Made by a program: the position numbers and the translations under genes. A stretch of DNA of 64,000 bases from Axinella damicornis (lineage: Eukaryota; Porifera; Demospongiae; Axinellida; Axinellidae), in assembly GCA_963931865.1 (NCBI GenBank), contig OZ007513.1, positions 8,312,155 to 8,376,154 on the forward strand, read 5' to 3'. The notes beneath the pieces were generated by a model. That model was not told the DNA's origin and searched no databases. It saw nothing but the letters and a program-made list of their open reading frames with translations. The first letter of the stretch is position 1, and every line of letters starts with the position of its first letter. Of the stretch, positions 10,851 to 21,768 are shown piece by piece.

Positions 10851-13800
10851 ATGTCGTCCCCTAGTGACCCAGATGGCACTGGTGAAGAAGATGTGGTCAA
10901 CAAGCCGACAAGCTCGGGTAAAAAAAGAGCTGCTAGGACCAAGAGGGGATCGGGAACTGCCAGCACAACGGCGAAGAGACTCGCTCGTAAGACTACGCGA
11001 AAAATACCTAGTCGTTCACTTTCATGCATGCTTGCTTTGTGCATGATATTGTCAATGTCACTTTTGGGGGCTGGAGAGTCTGGTTTTACTAGTCGATCAA
11101 GTATACTCCTACATACTGGAGCCTCCAAGCGTATTTTTTTCAACCAACTCAAAAGTAATCAGAATATGTTGGCTAATTATACTAACTCTAGCATTGTTGA
11201 GAAGAAATGTGCTGTTATTTGCCGACTTTAGTGCTCTTTGCAGCCCACATCATAAAAAAAGGCTTCAGTTTCTTTCAGATTTGACCTGTAAAAATTGTCA
11301 AATTTTCACCTGCAGTTGAGACGAAAACAGTCCGAGTCCGCTTCCAGGAGGGCGCTGAAACAAAGACTTACGCCATCCAATGGACAGAGTTACTGAATAC
11401 TGCTGAAACACCCTTTCTGTCACTGAGTGAGCTTGTCCCGGGCACGGAGGTTCTTGCTCCGTATTACAGTGACCCGGGAGACAAAATTAATTATTCCTTG
11501 GCAGTGATTGCCGGAAGAGGCCAAAAGAATGGTGAGAATGTGTTGCTATGTAGGCCGAAGATGGTAATTTACATTGAACACCTCTTCTAGCTTCTTCCCT
11601 CTCTTTCTGTCATTCCTAGTTGTCAATCACACGAATCACAGGAAGGGTTACTAGCTAGCTATGTAGAGCTGTGTGCCAATGCATTCAGGTGCTCAAAACA
11701 GAAGGGACATAATAGGTTCCTATGGTTCCCATTGCCCATCTAGGTGGACATTGACGTCACTCACCTGCGTATTAAAATATAAGTGCCCACTCTGTTTTTG
11801 CATACTGTAAGCGTACTGTTACAGCTTTAGCTTACAGTATGCTTCACTTGCCAGCTGGGCAGGATACTACATGCCTGGTAATGTGTAACATAGGTCACAA
11901 GTAATTGCAATTCACAAGTTCAATTAGGAAAACATAACAGTGCAGCACTTCCAGCAGATTGCCTTGACCTCATCAAAGCTGTGCACATGAATATAATTAT
12001 GTGGTCAATTGTTTTTATTCAGCCCTGCTGCCCATTAGCCTCCTTCCCAGGCTCCCCACTGTGCACATCAATGTGGGGGAGAACCTGGGGGAGAGCCTGG
12101 TACGCATTCACACGACACCAAGGTGCAGACGTCACCATATGTATGGATACAGCAAGTTCGTTATGGCTATGACGTCGGCGTGCCATGTATCATGTGCGAA
12201 GCATACCAGGCTCTCCCCTGCCTTACTTTCATCGACCTATCGGGAGTGTAATAAGCAGTACCTGAATGATGAATTATGATTAATAGTCACAAGAGGTGTT
12301 TTTTCCCTGTTATACATGTACATACATAATGAAACGTACACCAAAAGCAACATCGCCTGTGAAGAAGAAGAAGTCCAAAGAGAAGGTATTTTTAGCACAG
12401 TATTTATCTGCCAGACATGCAGACGTTGACAACATCCTATCTTTTAGGTGCAGCAGGAAACTAACATAAACCTGAGCAAGGAAGTTATGGACATCCTTGG
12501 ACCATCAAAGTTGGGTACTTCATCGTGCACATCAGCTCAGCTTCCCCTATCTCCACCAAATGCTCCAAACACACCAACCCAGCTTCCTCTCTCTCCGCCA
12601 AATGTGCAGAACACACCGGCCCAGTTTCTCCTCTCTCCGCCAGATGCGCAGAACAAACCGGCCCAGTTTCCCCTCTCTCCGCCAGATGTGCAGAACACGC
12701 CGGCCCAGTTTTCCCTTTCTCCGCCAGATGCGCAGAACACGCCGGCCCAGTTATCCCTCTCTCCGCCAGATGCACAAAACACACCGGACCAGTTCTCCCT
12801 CTCTCTGCCAGATGCGCAGAACAAATCGGCCCAGTTTCCCCTCTCTCCGCCAGATGCGCAGAACACACCGGCCCACTTTCCCCTCTCTCCGCCAGATGCG
12901 CAGGACATGCCGGCCCAGTTATCCCTCTCTCCGCCAGATGCGCAAAACACACCGGCCCAGTTCTCCCTCTCTCCGCCAGATGCGCAGAACACACCGGCCC
13001 AGTTTCCCCTCTCTCCTCCAGATGCGCAGAACACACCGGCCCAGTTTCCCCTCTCTCCTCCAGATGCGCAGAACACACCGGCCCAGTTCTCCCTCTCTTC
13101 ACCAAATGTGCAGAACACACCGGCCCATGGCCAGTTTCCCCTCTCTCCTCCAAATGTGCAGAACACTCTGGCCCAGTTTCCCCTCTCTCCGCCCAATGAA
13201 CCAAAAAAGTTGGCCCACTCTCTTCGCACATCAAGCGCATTCACCCAGCCCTCATCTTCACTGAATCAGCCACCCATACAGGCCCAGCTTATACCCTCTC
13301 CTGAAATTTATGCATCATCTCAGACACATGACTTTAGTCATTCGACTCCAAGCTCATTTGATATGCCATCAATGTGGAACTTTCCATTTCGATATCCATA
13401 TCAGGTATAGTACAAATGGGAATTGAATGACTGTTAATTGCTGGAAGGACAAGGAATTAATAGTACTTGTGATCTTCTGTTTTGCAGGTTGATGATGATA
13501 ATTCATCAGTTCATTCATCAGTTCACTCCTCAGCTTCACAGGTAACTTAGAATCATTAAAGATAGTGGTTATGTAGTACCCTTTACCTTGTTATTATATG
13601 AGTCACTCCACAATAGGTTCGGTTTCAAAATACTGGGATGGAGGTCAACAATGCAAGTTACTATAATTTGGATGCTGAAAATAAGTGCAATACATTTCAT
13701 TGTTGCATGGATCTCTGAAAATTGACCACTTTACATAAAATTTCATTTTTGTAGTCGTTTAGTTTCACAGCTGTTTCATGACAATGCTACACACAGGAAG

Positions 13801-15153
13801 CCTGCCTGCCTTGCACATAAGTAGTGCAGAAATAATTAGGCGGACTCCAACAAGTTTACTAGTAACTGGAATACCATGCATGTGCGTCAGTATCGGCAAA
13901 AGCTTCCACTGGCTATTGCGCCACTATGAGTTCATTTCCTAAAATTTCATTCCATGTTTCAAGGTGGTCAGGTTTTGCAGATCCAGTTGCGTAACTGCCA
14001 TGGCTTTATATTTTATCTTGTGCATTTTTGCAGACCTTGGAGTTGATGCAGGCCCAACTCGACCGTATGGAAAGGAAATTTGATAGAATAATAACCAGAA
14101 AGAAGGAGATGCACTCTCGTTCACCTACCCCTCTCAACCAGCTGCAGTCCGTGTCTGCAGTCTCTGCAACACCAACACCAACACCTACACCCATGCCAAC
14201 ACCAACACCTAGTACGTATGTAACAGGTACTATCCTTGTTCCCAGGTCTGAGAGCTAGGAGGAGAAAAGGGCCTGGTTTCCACTGTTTGCACATGTGCTT
14301 AATTATCTGTAACAGAAACGCATATTCCTAAGGGGGAGGGTGCAAATGAGATAGCTATGTAACCTAAGCAATAAATTGCTATCAGGAGTCACGTGAGTAC
14401 TAGTGGAAGTTCATGAATATTAATGATTGCATTCAACGGGTTAACTGTATGGGCCACATAATGTTTAGCATCCACTTTGATGTCATGAGTGTACAAAAAT
14501 AAACTAAACGTCCGTGGTGCCAGTGGAATTCCATTGCAATTACATGTCCAAACAGTGGAAACCAGGCCTTTTTTTCCTCCCTGTCTCTGGCCTGCAGCTG
14601 GGTACGATGCTATGTCATCAGCTGCATGCATGAACAATCAATGTACCTATTTTAATGTCCTGTATTATTCAGTTAACCTATTGTCAGAATGAAAATGCTA
14701 CTTCTGTTTTGTGTGCTGCAGATGATGGATGCTTTTTGGGGATTAACCCAAATTTCCAAATATTCATAAAAGGACTAACTACACAGAACCGTACAGAAAT
14801 TGAAGTGGGGGCAGAAGACGATGTTGACTTAGCCAGGAAACTATTCCTTGCCATATTCAAGAGGGAGCTCAGTGAGGAGCCCAACAACGTATACTGCACA
14901 AAAGTCGATGGCAAAAAAATATTGAATCCAACTTTCCTAACTGCTATTCGTTGTAAGTCTCAAAGCTAATCCTAAATCTATGAAGTTGGTACTGCAATCA
15001 CATGCATGCAATATTTCCTTTAATTCTACAGACCACATCCACTTCTATTTCAAGAGGCCTGCATCAGACCTCATGGGGGCTTCAGAAGCTAAACGCTGGA
15101 AATCGATACTGGGGAAGTTGAATGACCGCATTCGCTACGAGCGACGCAAATGA
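10851..15153 (+). CDS. BEN-domain protein of the transposon, 8 exons
   Basis: Exons: 10851-10986, 11316-11531, 12294-12385 (weak acceptor), 12448-13404, 13488-13541, 14034-14226, 14722-14952, 15032-15153; together 2001 nt, about 666 aa, all phases consistent. Order: basic Ser/Thr-rich start (GKKRAARTKRG); a domain with QWTELL and LVPGTEVLAPYYSD (exon 2, function unknown, possibly a small beta barrel); a basic patch PVKKKKSKEK (likely nuclear signal); about 16 in-frame 14-residue repeats like QFPLSPPDAQNTPA; a short predicted helix (LDRMERKFDRI); and a C-terminal BEN domain (about 550-650; DVDLARKLFLAIFKREL..LNPTFLTAIR) in exons 7-8. BEN domains bind DNA and chromatin factors, so a transposon-end or target-site role is plausible but inferred. 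Exon 3 may instead start a shorter transcript at ATG 12329. Confidence 0.8.
12540..13200 (+). repeat. Coding 42-bp minisatellite in BEN-gene exon 4
   Basis: About 16 tandem 42-bp units in frame, each encoding 14 residues of the type QFPLSPPDAQNTPA. Outer units diverge (PPNAPNTP, PPNVQNTL) and inner ones are near identical, suggesting ongoing expansion. One unit carries an extra HG pair (AHGQFPLS). All six frames are largely open because the unit is a multiple of three and lacks stops, so antisense and other-frame ORFs here are shadows. Confidence 0.9.
14235..14600. mobile_element. Inverted-repeat element in BEN-gene intron 6
   Basis: Arms GGCCTGGTTTCCACTGTTTG (14270s) and CAAACAGTGGAAACCAGGCC (14550s) are reverse complements, flanked by GGAGGAGAAAAG and TTTTTTTCCTCC. 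The element is about 350 bp, lies between coding exons 6 and 7 and has no coding signal. Confidence 0.7.
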
Positions 15154-16196
15154 ACCTTTCAAGTATTGAACTTCAGTTTTGTATTGTGTTGTGCATGATA
15201 TCATGCAATCTTTTTCAATATTTTTGTGTTTGCAAAAATGCTATCACACGCCATGTACGTACCGTGGCGTACCGTGGTACGTGACGGTACGGTACGTGCA
15301 TGGCGGTACACTGTATCGTCGCTACCGCCTGATCACCGCGGGAGTGGGGAATCGCGCTACAGACTCCCGCACGCTCCCACAATACCACTGCAATTCGCGC
15401 TTTTCCCTCGGTGTCCAGTTATTTCTCGCCGCCTTTCGTCGTCTCTCACGGGCTGCCATGGTACAACGCGATCTACCCATGAGACATTTTGCACGGGTAG
15501 TAGACTAACTGGCTGTTTGGGGAAGCACCTTACATTTTGAATGCAAGCAGCATTCCTGTGGAGCATACTTCTATACAGGTGTGGAGCCGACCTTGGTGTC
15601 TGCCTTGTGCTTCAAGGCACCACCATCAATCGGCAGCCCCAGCGCCAGAAACCAGCAAGGGAACCACAACCAATCAAAGGGCCTCAATATGTTATAGTTA
15701 GACTATGGCCTTGAGTGGTTTATGGGAAATAACTACGAGAGTTTTATTTAGACCACAAGGGTCAGTGGAGTGGTCTAAATGAACAGCCTCGAGTGGGATT
15801 TCCCCAAAACCACGAAAGGACATAAGCTTGTACTATAGCTACCTGAATTACAAATCCCTGCATGCTCCAGAATGTGCTGAGCCATGGTCTAATTGACCGC
15901 GGCGAAAACCCGCACCCGTCCGACCGGAAGTATTACTTCCGTATAATCTGGGTGTGTCTGCGCATGCGCAGATTCTTTCATTATTTTTTTACCGTGTGCA
16001 AGCATAGTCCGACGTCCAACCAACGCTGTGCTCGCTCTCTAGCTGAGCGCCTTCCTTCAGAGGGGATTTGACACCGTCTGCTCACTGTTTCCGTGGTAAA
16101 AGTTGAGTGCCTTCGGAGGGGATTTGCCACCATCTACTCACTGTTTCCGTGGTAAAAGCTGAAAGTCAACGACATAGCAAGCTAGCTAGCTATCAT

Positions 16197-17455
16197 GGCG
16201 GAGGGAGAGTGATGACCCTGAATACCAGGAAGATCTGTGGGCTGCAATACAAAGATCCCTGGAATCTAGCACAGTAAGTAGCTGGCTACTTTGTTGATTA
16301 TTTTATTTTCTACAAAATGTAACCTTCTAGTCCTGTATGATACAACTAACGATTCGACGTGGTTATTGCTCAGGCAGGTCACCTTTGATGTGCAAGGATA
16401 GCCTCCAGGTTATGTGTTAACTGCCAGACCAATGGCCACTTCATACTATTAAGTAAAGCTGAACAATACTGTGTTCCGTGTTTGTTGTGAACCGCAGAAC
16501 GAGGTCATTGTCATTAGCAATTGCGAGCCACTTGGGGAGAAACAGACAGTGCCTCTAGTATTGAAGTGGAAAGGTTGGTGTATTAATTACTTCAAAACCA
16601 ATTCAGAGTTTCATTTTGAAAAATCGGCTCGAGTTGAGTTGACAGACATCTGGTTAAGGTTTATTAGGCCTGAGCAGGCTCCGCTTCAACTTCAAGTACA
16701 CAAACCCTTGCAAGTTTGCTGGGTCCTTCAACTCCATTTGATCCCAATCCTTCAGTGGGGATGAAGTCTGCCGGTAGCGACGACCTCGAGGATGACTTGA
16801 AGGTGAAGGAGGCGACCGGGCATTTGTTGGAGTTTCACGGTGCTAGGTAAGTCAGCTGGGCCAAGCGAGTGTGAGTAATCTACTACAAAAGCATCGAGTA
16901 CTAGTTATTCTACTGTTCGTGAGACTCGCCCCTTGCTCTGCTATAAGCTGGGATTATACTTGTACTTAAGGTGAAGTCGAAGGAGCATCACCACTTACTT
17001 ACACTAACTACCAGGCCCTGCCACACATTGATTGCTCTGGAGTATCCCAACAACAACATCAACATCAACACCAGTCTTTCTCTCCTCATGTTCATGCATA
17101 CCCTTCTCAGTCACAGTCCCATCCCAGAGTATGTGGTTCCTGCCCAGAAACCCCATCACATCAGGTCCACAAGTGCGCCATGAAGGCCTAAACTGAACCC
17201 TTTTATCCTTCGGTTTGTGTGCGGGAACATCAGAGTCTGCCAATCTTGCCATGGCAGTTTGCGTGCAGTGGATGGTTCACTGCCTAGTCCACCGCACGAC
17301 TTGTGTGTTGCAAGGCTTTAGAAACGACCCTTCTGGAATAGTTCAAGCGGCTCTTGGTATGTTCCCAGTTGGGAGGCGAACTCCCACTACTGTGCTCGTG
17401 TCATGTTCATTCGGTTTGTTTCACCCTCATTTATTGCTCCATTTCTTGTCGTAAG
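16197..17455 (+). pseudogene. Broken transposon gene: UIM-like exon and Cys-rich parts
   Basis: Exon-like pieces in order. First, 16197-16272: after a frame slip from ATGGCGGAGGGAGAG, it reads SDDPEYQEDLWAAIQRSLES, which fits the ubiquitin-interacting motif (acidic run, then Ala, then Ser three residues on). Second, about 16498-16573: NEVIVISNCEPLGEKQ. Third, 16760-16846: acidic, MKSAGSDDLEDDLKVKEA, before donor GGTAAGTC. Fourth, about 17030-17190: Gln/His-rich, then VCGSC..HQVHKC. Then 17191-17455: NPFILRFVCGNIRVCQSCHG, with CxxC and a later stop after CVARL. Family knowledge: NIRVCQSC-type segments occur in invertebrate transposon proteins. It has stop codons and frame slips, so it is not functional as it stands. 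Confidence 0.5.
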
Positions 17456-17699
17456 TGAGGGTATACGTTGCAACTAGAACGAGGTGCATAAGAGGTACCT
17501 GTGTTAGGAGTTCTTTCCTGAGTAAACTTTGCTCCCAAGCTGAGTAAACTTTGCTCCCAAGCTCTGTTATGTCACATCTGTTGTCAATGGAAGCAAGCAG
17601 CAAACCATCTTTGTGTTTAGATTTCATGTAGCTATAATTATTTCACATGTAACCCCGCTGGTTGTAGTGAGGGTATATCGCTACATTGTAACTTGCATA

Positions 17700-18442
17700 T
17701 ACCGTAGTCTCTCGAAAATACGCCCACCCTCGAAAATACGCCCACCCCCCTTTTTCGCGACAAGTTGTTGCAAAGGGTCATTTATTACTCGAAAGTACGC
17801 CCACCCTATTAGCTCACCCTATTAGCTCGAACAGGAAAAGCACTTGAACAGGAAAAGCACTTGAATAGCTCCGGAAGAAGCACTGTCAAAGAGGTTGGAC
17901 TAAGAAATGAAGGCTGGCTATTGTGTACTATTTTGCAATGAATTTCATTATGTTGCATGCCATTGCATAATCAGCTGTGTACTGAATGCATGACATGAGA
18001 CCGTGCACGCGCTGTGCATTGCATGTTTGTGTCTTCGCGTGTGCGATCGCCTTAGCGTAGCACTAGCAGCGCACTACGGATTTCTAGGAAGCAGCAGCAG
18101 CAATCGGCAAGTCCCAAAGATAGTCTGCGCACTCGACGTCATTCAAGCAGTCCTGCTGTGTCTTGTTTGCTGTTCCTGTAGCTACTCACACGAAGAAATT
18201 GTTCCTGCTCACCAAGAAACTCCGGGACTAGTAGTAGTTAAGCCTTGCTAGAATGACTGTTGCAGTATTGCACTCATATACGCATGTTCTTGGGTGGGCC
18301 TACTTTCGAATTGGGTGGGCCTACTTTCGAGTCAAGGGTGGGCCTATTTCCTGGAGAAGGGTCCTCGAAAATACGCCCATCCCCCTCTTTGAGCAGATTC
18401 TAAATTCATCGCCCATGGGCGTATTTTCGAGAGACTACGGTA
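17700..18442. mobile_element. MITE with TACCGTAGTCTCTCGAAAAT ends, 743 bp
   Basis: Terminal inverted repeats TACCGTAGTCTCTCGAAAAT and its reverse complement (ends CGAGAGACTACGGTA). Inner arms repeat CGAAAATACGCCCA on the left and GGGTGGGCCTACTTTCGA on the right. It is nested in the 15886-18930 transposon. No coding sequence recognised. Confidence 0.9.
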
Positions 18443-19007
18443 ACCTGTTTCATGAGTTCATTTTGTCTTTCACTTGAGTGAAAGTTAATTCTTTGCTCTG
18501 TTTCTGGATCTGGTGTATATCCTGCTTGCTTTGTTGTTTGATGATCCACACACTTCCGTATACTAACGTATACATGGACGTGATGCATGCAATTAACTTG
18601 CGCAGGCTGCGCCGTGGAGCGATCTACCCGCACTGTCTCAAGATCTCATACTTCAAGTGTTAGCCAAGCGCCTACAAAGACATTCGAGTAGGGACTAGCT
18701 TGGCAGTTCAGGTTAGCTTGCAACTGTGTAGCTACTTCACAAGGCAGCCTATTAGCAATTTCTTTTACGTTCGAACGTTGCGTGTGCATGCTTTGTGTTG
18801 TGTGTTGCCTAGCTGTATGTCAATATTCAAACGCAACGGAAATCGACTGCAAATTACTTCCGGTCAGTCCGGTCCGGTCCCGTCCGGGTTTCACCACGGC
18901 CGGTCTAATTTCCATAAATTAGACCATCAACAGCATGGCCAATTACTATGGTATGTACAATGTGCTTTGATCTTTTGAACTTAGTGAGACGAGAGAAAGA
19001 ACCGTAA

Positions 19008-19254
19008 TGGGCTATTCCATTAAATAGGGATACATCCCCTATTGACGAGTAACTAATGTGTCCTACGGGGATTCGCCGAGTTTCCGTATTCTGTTGTAAA
19101 TCTCGGTAAATTTTCTGTAAGTTTTCGCATATTTCCGCATATTTCCATATACTAACGTCTGTCGCATGGTGTAGAAGGCGCATTTTCTGTCCCGGGGTGC
19201 GCAAATAGCTAACTCGTCAATAGGGGGTGTATCCTTTATTAATGAAATAGCCCA
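19008..19254. mobile_element. 247-bp MITE with TGGGCTATT ends
   Basis: Left TGGGCTATTCCATTAA, right TTAATGAAATAGCCCA; inner arms CCCCTATTGACGAGT and ACTCGTCAATAGGGG. The inverted repeat is about 45 bp with few mismatches. Flanks show no unambiguous target-site duplication. Confidence 0.85.
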
Positions 19255-19829
19255 ATGTGGGACAAAAGTTCAGAGATAAGCAAGCTATATAGCTGAACTG
19301 AGTACTGAACCTCTGTCCAACCATACCCTGACTGTGACAAGGGCCGTAATCTGACTTATTTCGTAGATCATGAATATTATTCTGTGTGTTGGAGGATGTC
19401 TGTGCCGTTGGTACCTGTGAAGCCAACTGTGGCTAGTCTTGGTTGCAAGCTTATACTTGACACAGTCTGACACAAACAGCCCCATGTCCTCACGAATATC
19501 ATTAAATAGCTCCAATTTACTTCCCCATTAGTGAGGTCTCTAAATCCAATACACACCTTATCAAATTTCGTAATTGAGAAACTGAACCGTGGTGTAAGTC
19601 GGTTGGTTATTGCACTAAAGCAGGTCTCTTATGAGACGTTTGGGATGCTCACCTCGGGCTTTGCCTTCGGTGACTGGAGGTAGCATCCCTCAGGATGCAA
19701 GGGAATCATCTGATGGGGAGAAAGAAACAAAGTCTAACATTCAATACCTCAAAGCTACATTCTTAGGATCTTGTGACCATGATAGCCAATACCAGTTCCT
19801 ATGCCTGAAATCCACTAATGCCGAGGACT

Positions 19830-20540
19830 AAGAGTGGCTGTTTGGGCAGGCTGATACCATCGCTGGTAACACCTCCAATTGCCACCCAACAAATGTGATT
19901 CCCAACCTGCTGCTTTGAATGCAAGCTCAAGCCAACGAGCAAAAATGAGAGAGCGTTATGAACAACATGCTCAAATCAGCAAGGTAGCCGCTGAATTGCC
20001 AGCCCGGACAAACACCTGAATAGAAAAGGACTATATACACAGAAAGTCCCACAGCTGGCGGGCTCACCTTCAACTGATTGCACAATCTCTCCAGTCAGGA
20101 ACATGGTGGAAGAAACACCAAACAGGCTACGAGTTCCTTGACGGCAGCTATGAAGAAGAATACCAACCAGAGGGTCCACAGCTTACCCGAGCCACAGTCT
20201 TGAGCAGCTGCAGAAAGAAAATCAGCAAATATGGCAACAGTTGAAGTTCCACTACCCACTGAAATCCTCAGCTGACTCGCTGGACTCTGCTTGCACTCTG
20301 TAGCAGTTCTCATGCACTATGAGCAAGCCACACCAATCCCTGACCGATCCTCATGCTTGCCTCAACTTGACAGAAAGCTCACCTCCAAAAACGGCATTGA
20401 AGATTTCAGCGGTGATCGTCCCGCTCAGGCATTTGAGAATTCAGCAAGGGGGCACATTCATCTGTGGCTCCTGTGGATTGAGAGCAGATATGGGCAGTAT
20501 ATTGCCCACGCAGTTGTGCCAGTGGAGATCACTTAACTAC
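19830..20540. repeat. Repeat unit copy 1 (partner 21565-23190)
   Basis: Shares AGAGTGGCTGTTTGGGCAGG, GCCACCCAACAAATG and GAATTGCCAGCCCGGACAAA with 21565-21850 and 22765-23190. Copy 1 is contiguous, whereas copy 2 is split by a solo LTR, a reverse transcriptase fragment and a pogo-type fragment. It therefore acts as an empty-site reference for dating those insertions. No coding sequence is recognised in the unit itself. Confidence 0.8.
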
Positions 20541-20810
20541 TTAATGAACAGCAGCAAATAGTAACTGCTGGCAAATATGGCACAATGTGCCAGCTGAAGC
20601 CATTTGCTCAGTTAAGCGAGAAGAGCTAGAATTAGAGCTCAGAGCACGTGGTATCACTACACAAGGCCCGAGGAAACCTGCACCGGAAGTGTAATTATTT
20701 CTAGGCATCCAGCATGTGCCTTCCCTTCTGCTGCAGCAGCCTGACAAACCCGGGCCTCTTTGACTTCAATCTCCAGTCATACTAGACTGTGAGCCCCTTC
20801 ATGATCTGAA

Positions 20811-20828
20811 GGGGGGGGGGGGGGGGGG
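20811..20828. repeat. Poly-G tract, 18 G
   Basis: An uninterrupted run of 18 G. One of five G or C homopolymers of 18 or more in this window. Confidence 0.95.
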
Positions 20829-20993
20829 ATCTACACACCTTTTTGGAGATTGTGTCGTTGCTATGCAACCCCAGTGTCCTTTCGGAGTGATGCCAGCCGC
20901 ACATGCAAGCAGGCCTTGTGGCATTTCGACCTAACTTGGCTAACTGCACAACAATACCAGCTTGTATGCCTGAAATCCACCATTACCAAGGAC

Positions 20994-21555
20994 AAGAGCG
21001 CATGATGACATCATTGTTTTTTCACGGCGGAGGAGGAAGAGCGTGTGACTTCGTATTCTCCCGTGGTGAAAGCAGAATCTTTCGCGTGTACTAAAAATAG
21101 CACATCCGGTCACGTTGTATTCAAGATTGCGGGTCAGAACAGAGCCGATACAGCTGCGATATAGTCGATCTCGAGCCAGAGGACAATCAGTCAGAGACAG
21201 AACTGGGCCAATACCACCCCCTTCAACTTCGAAGTACTTCGTGGAGCAAACAATCATCCACCGTTTCTCCCCGCCCGACTTTCAGGCTCGGGTAGAACGA
21301 AGAACGAATCGCTTTGTGTCGATAACGGCTGTGAGAACGCAGACTTCGCAAGGTGAGCTCTGAGCGCTCCATTTACAGCTAGCTAGCAACTTTACTACGA
21401 GTACAGTGGCATGATATCCGTGATGAAGCCAACGTGTTGAGCTCACGTGTTCTATTTTTAGTACACGCCAGAGATTCCGCCTGTTTCAAATTTTTGCCAG
21501 TCACACGCTCTTCCTCCTCCGCCGTGAAAAAACAATGATGTCATCATGCGCTCTT
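20994..21555. mobile_element. Long-TIR element, 562 bp, 8-bp flanking repeat
   Basis: Ends AAGAGCGCATGATGACATCA and the reverse complement. The inverted repeat extends inward for about 110 bp with gaps (GGCGGAGGAGGAAGAGCGTG, then GTGTACTAAAAATAG). CCAAGGAC flanks it on both sides (20986-20993 and 21557-21564), in agreement with an 8- or 9-bp target-site duplication. The centre has an open frame (about 21118-21355) followed by donor-like AGGTGAGC, perhaps a retained first exon; its product is not recognised. Confidence 0.8.
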
Positions 21556-21594
21556 GCCAAGGACCAAGAGTGGCTGTTTGGGCAGGCTGATACC

Positions 21595-21768
21595 TGTAGT
21601 GGTTTGGTTAATTTCCTGTTCGATTATGCTTTGTTATGTAATCATGCATGACGTCATGATCTGCTATAAAGGCTGCAGTTGGTTCATTATTAGTCAGTGC
21701 TGTGTTTATGAGCTCAATAATGAGATTTTGATATATTCTATACTCGATAGAGCCGTACAAACACTACA
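21595..21768. mobile_element. Solo LTR, 174 bp, with 5-bp target-site duplication
   Basis: Begins TGTAGTGGTTTGG and ends CACTACA, so it has TG..CA ends within a short inverted repeat. ATACC directly precedes (21590-21594) and follows (21769-21773) it. The related uninterrupted sequence near 19850 (GGCTGATACCATCG) shows the empty site. It contains a TATA-like CTATAAAGG (about 21664). Length and structure fit a solo LTR of a small LTR retroelement or TRIM. No internal coding region is present. Confidence 0.85.

Larger units (their letters stand above)
5540..15530. mobile_element. Two-gene EnSpm/CACTA-like DNA transposon (approximate limits)
   Basis: A unit of about 10 kb with a transposase gene (minus, 5733-10644) and a BEN-domain gene (plus, 10851-15153) transcribed away from a shared 206-bp spacer. 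Both flanks carry short, diverged repeats of a GTACCG/GTATCG motif: 5575-5670 (for example AAGTACCGTGTGTACCGCGG) and 15250-15330 (for example GTACCGTGGCGTACCGTGG). These look like the subterminal repeats of EnSpm elements. I found no exact terminal inverted repeat or target-site duplication, so the limits are estimates. Three MITEs have landed in transposase introns and one in a BEN-gene intron. Confidence 0.6.
15886..18930 (+). mobile_element. Degenerate 3-kb TIR transposon with nested MITE
   Basis: The left end (ATGGTCTAATTGACCGCGG, CGACCGGAAGTATTA) and the right end (GGTCAGTCCGGTCC, GTTTCACCACGGCCGG, TTAGACCAT) form an imperfect inverted repeat of about 45 bp. Inside, on the plus strand, are exon-like pieces (16197-17455), then a 743-bp nested MITE (17700-18442). 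The superfamily is not identified. Confidence 0.6.

Noticed and set aside
12485..13264. Four additional long ORFs (both strands) over the BEN-gene repeat
   Set aside because: The 42-bp unit leaves other frames open. Only the frame that splices in phase to flanking exons and the BEN domain is supported.
14684..14914. Minus-strand ORF over the BEN-domain exon
   Set aside because: Antisense shadow of a well-supported exon.
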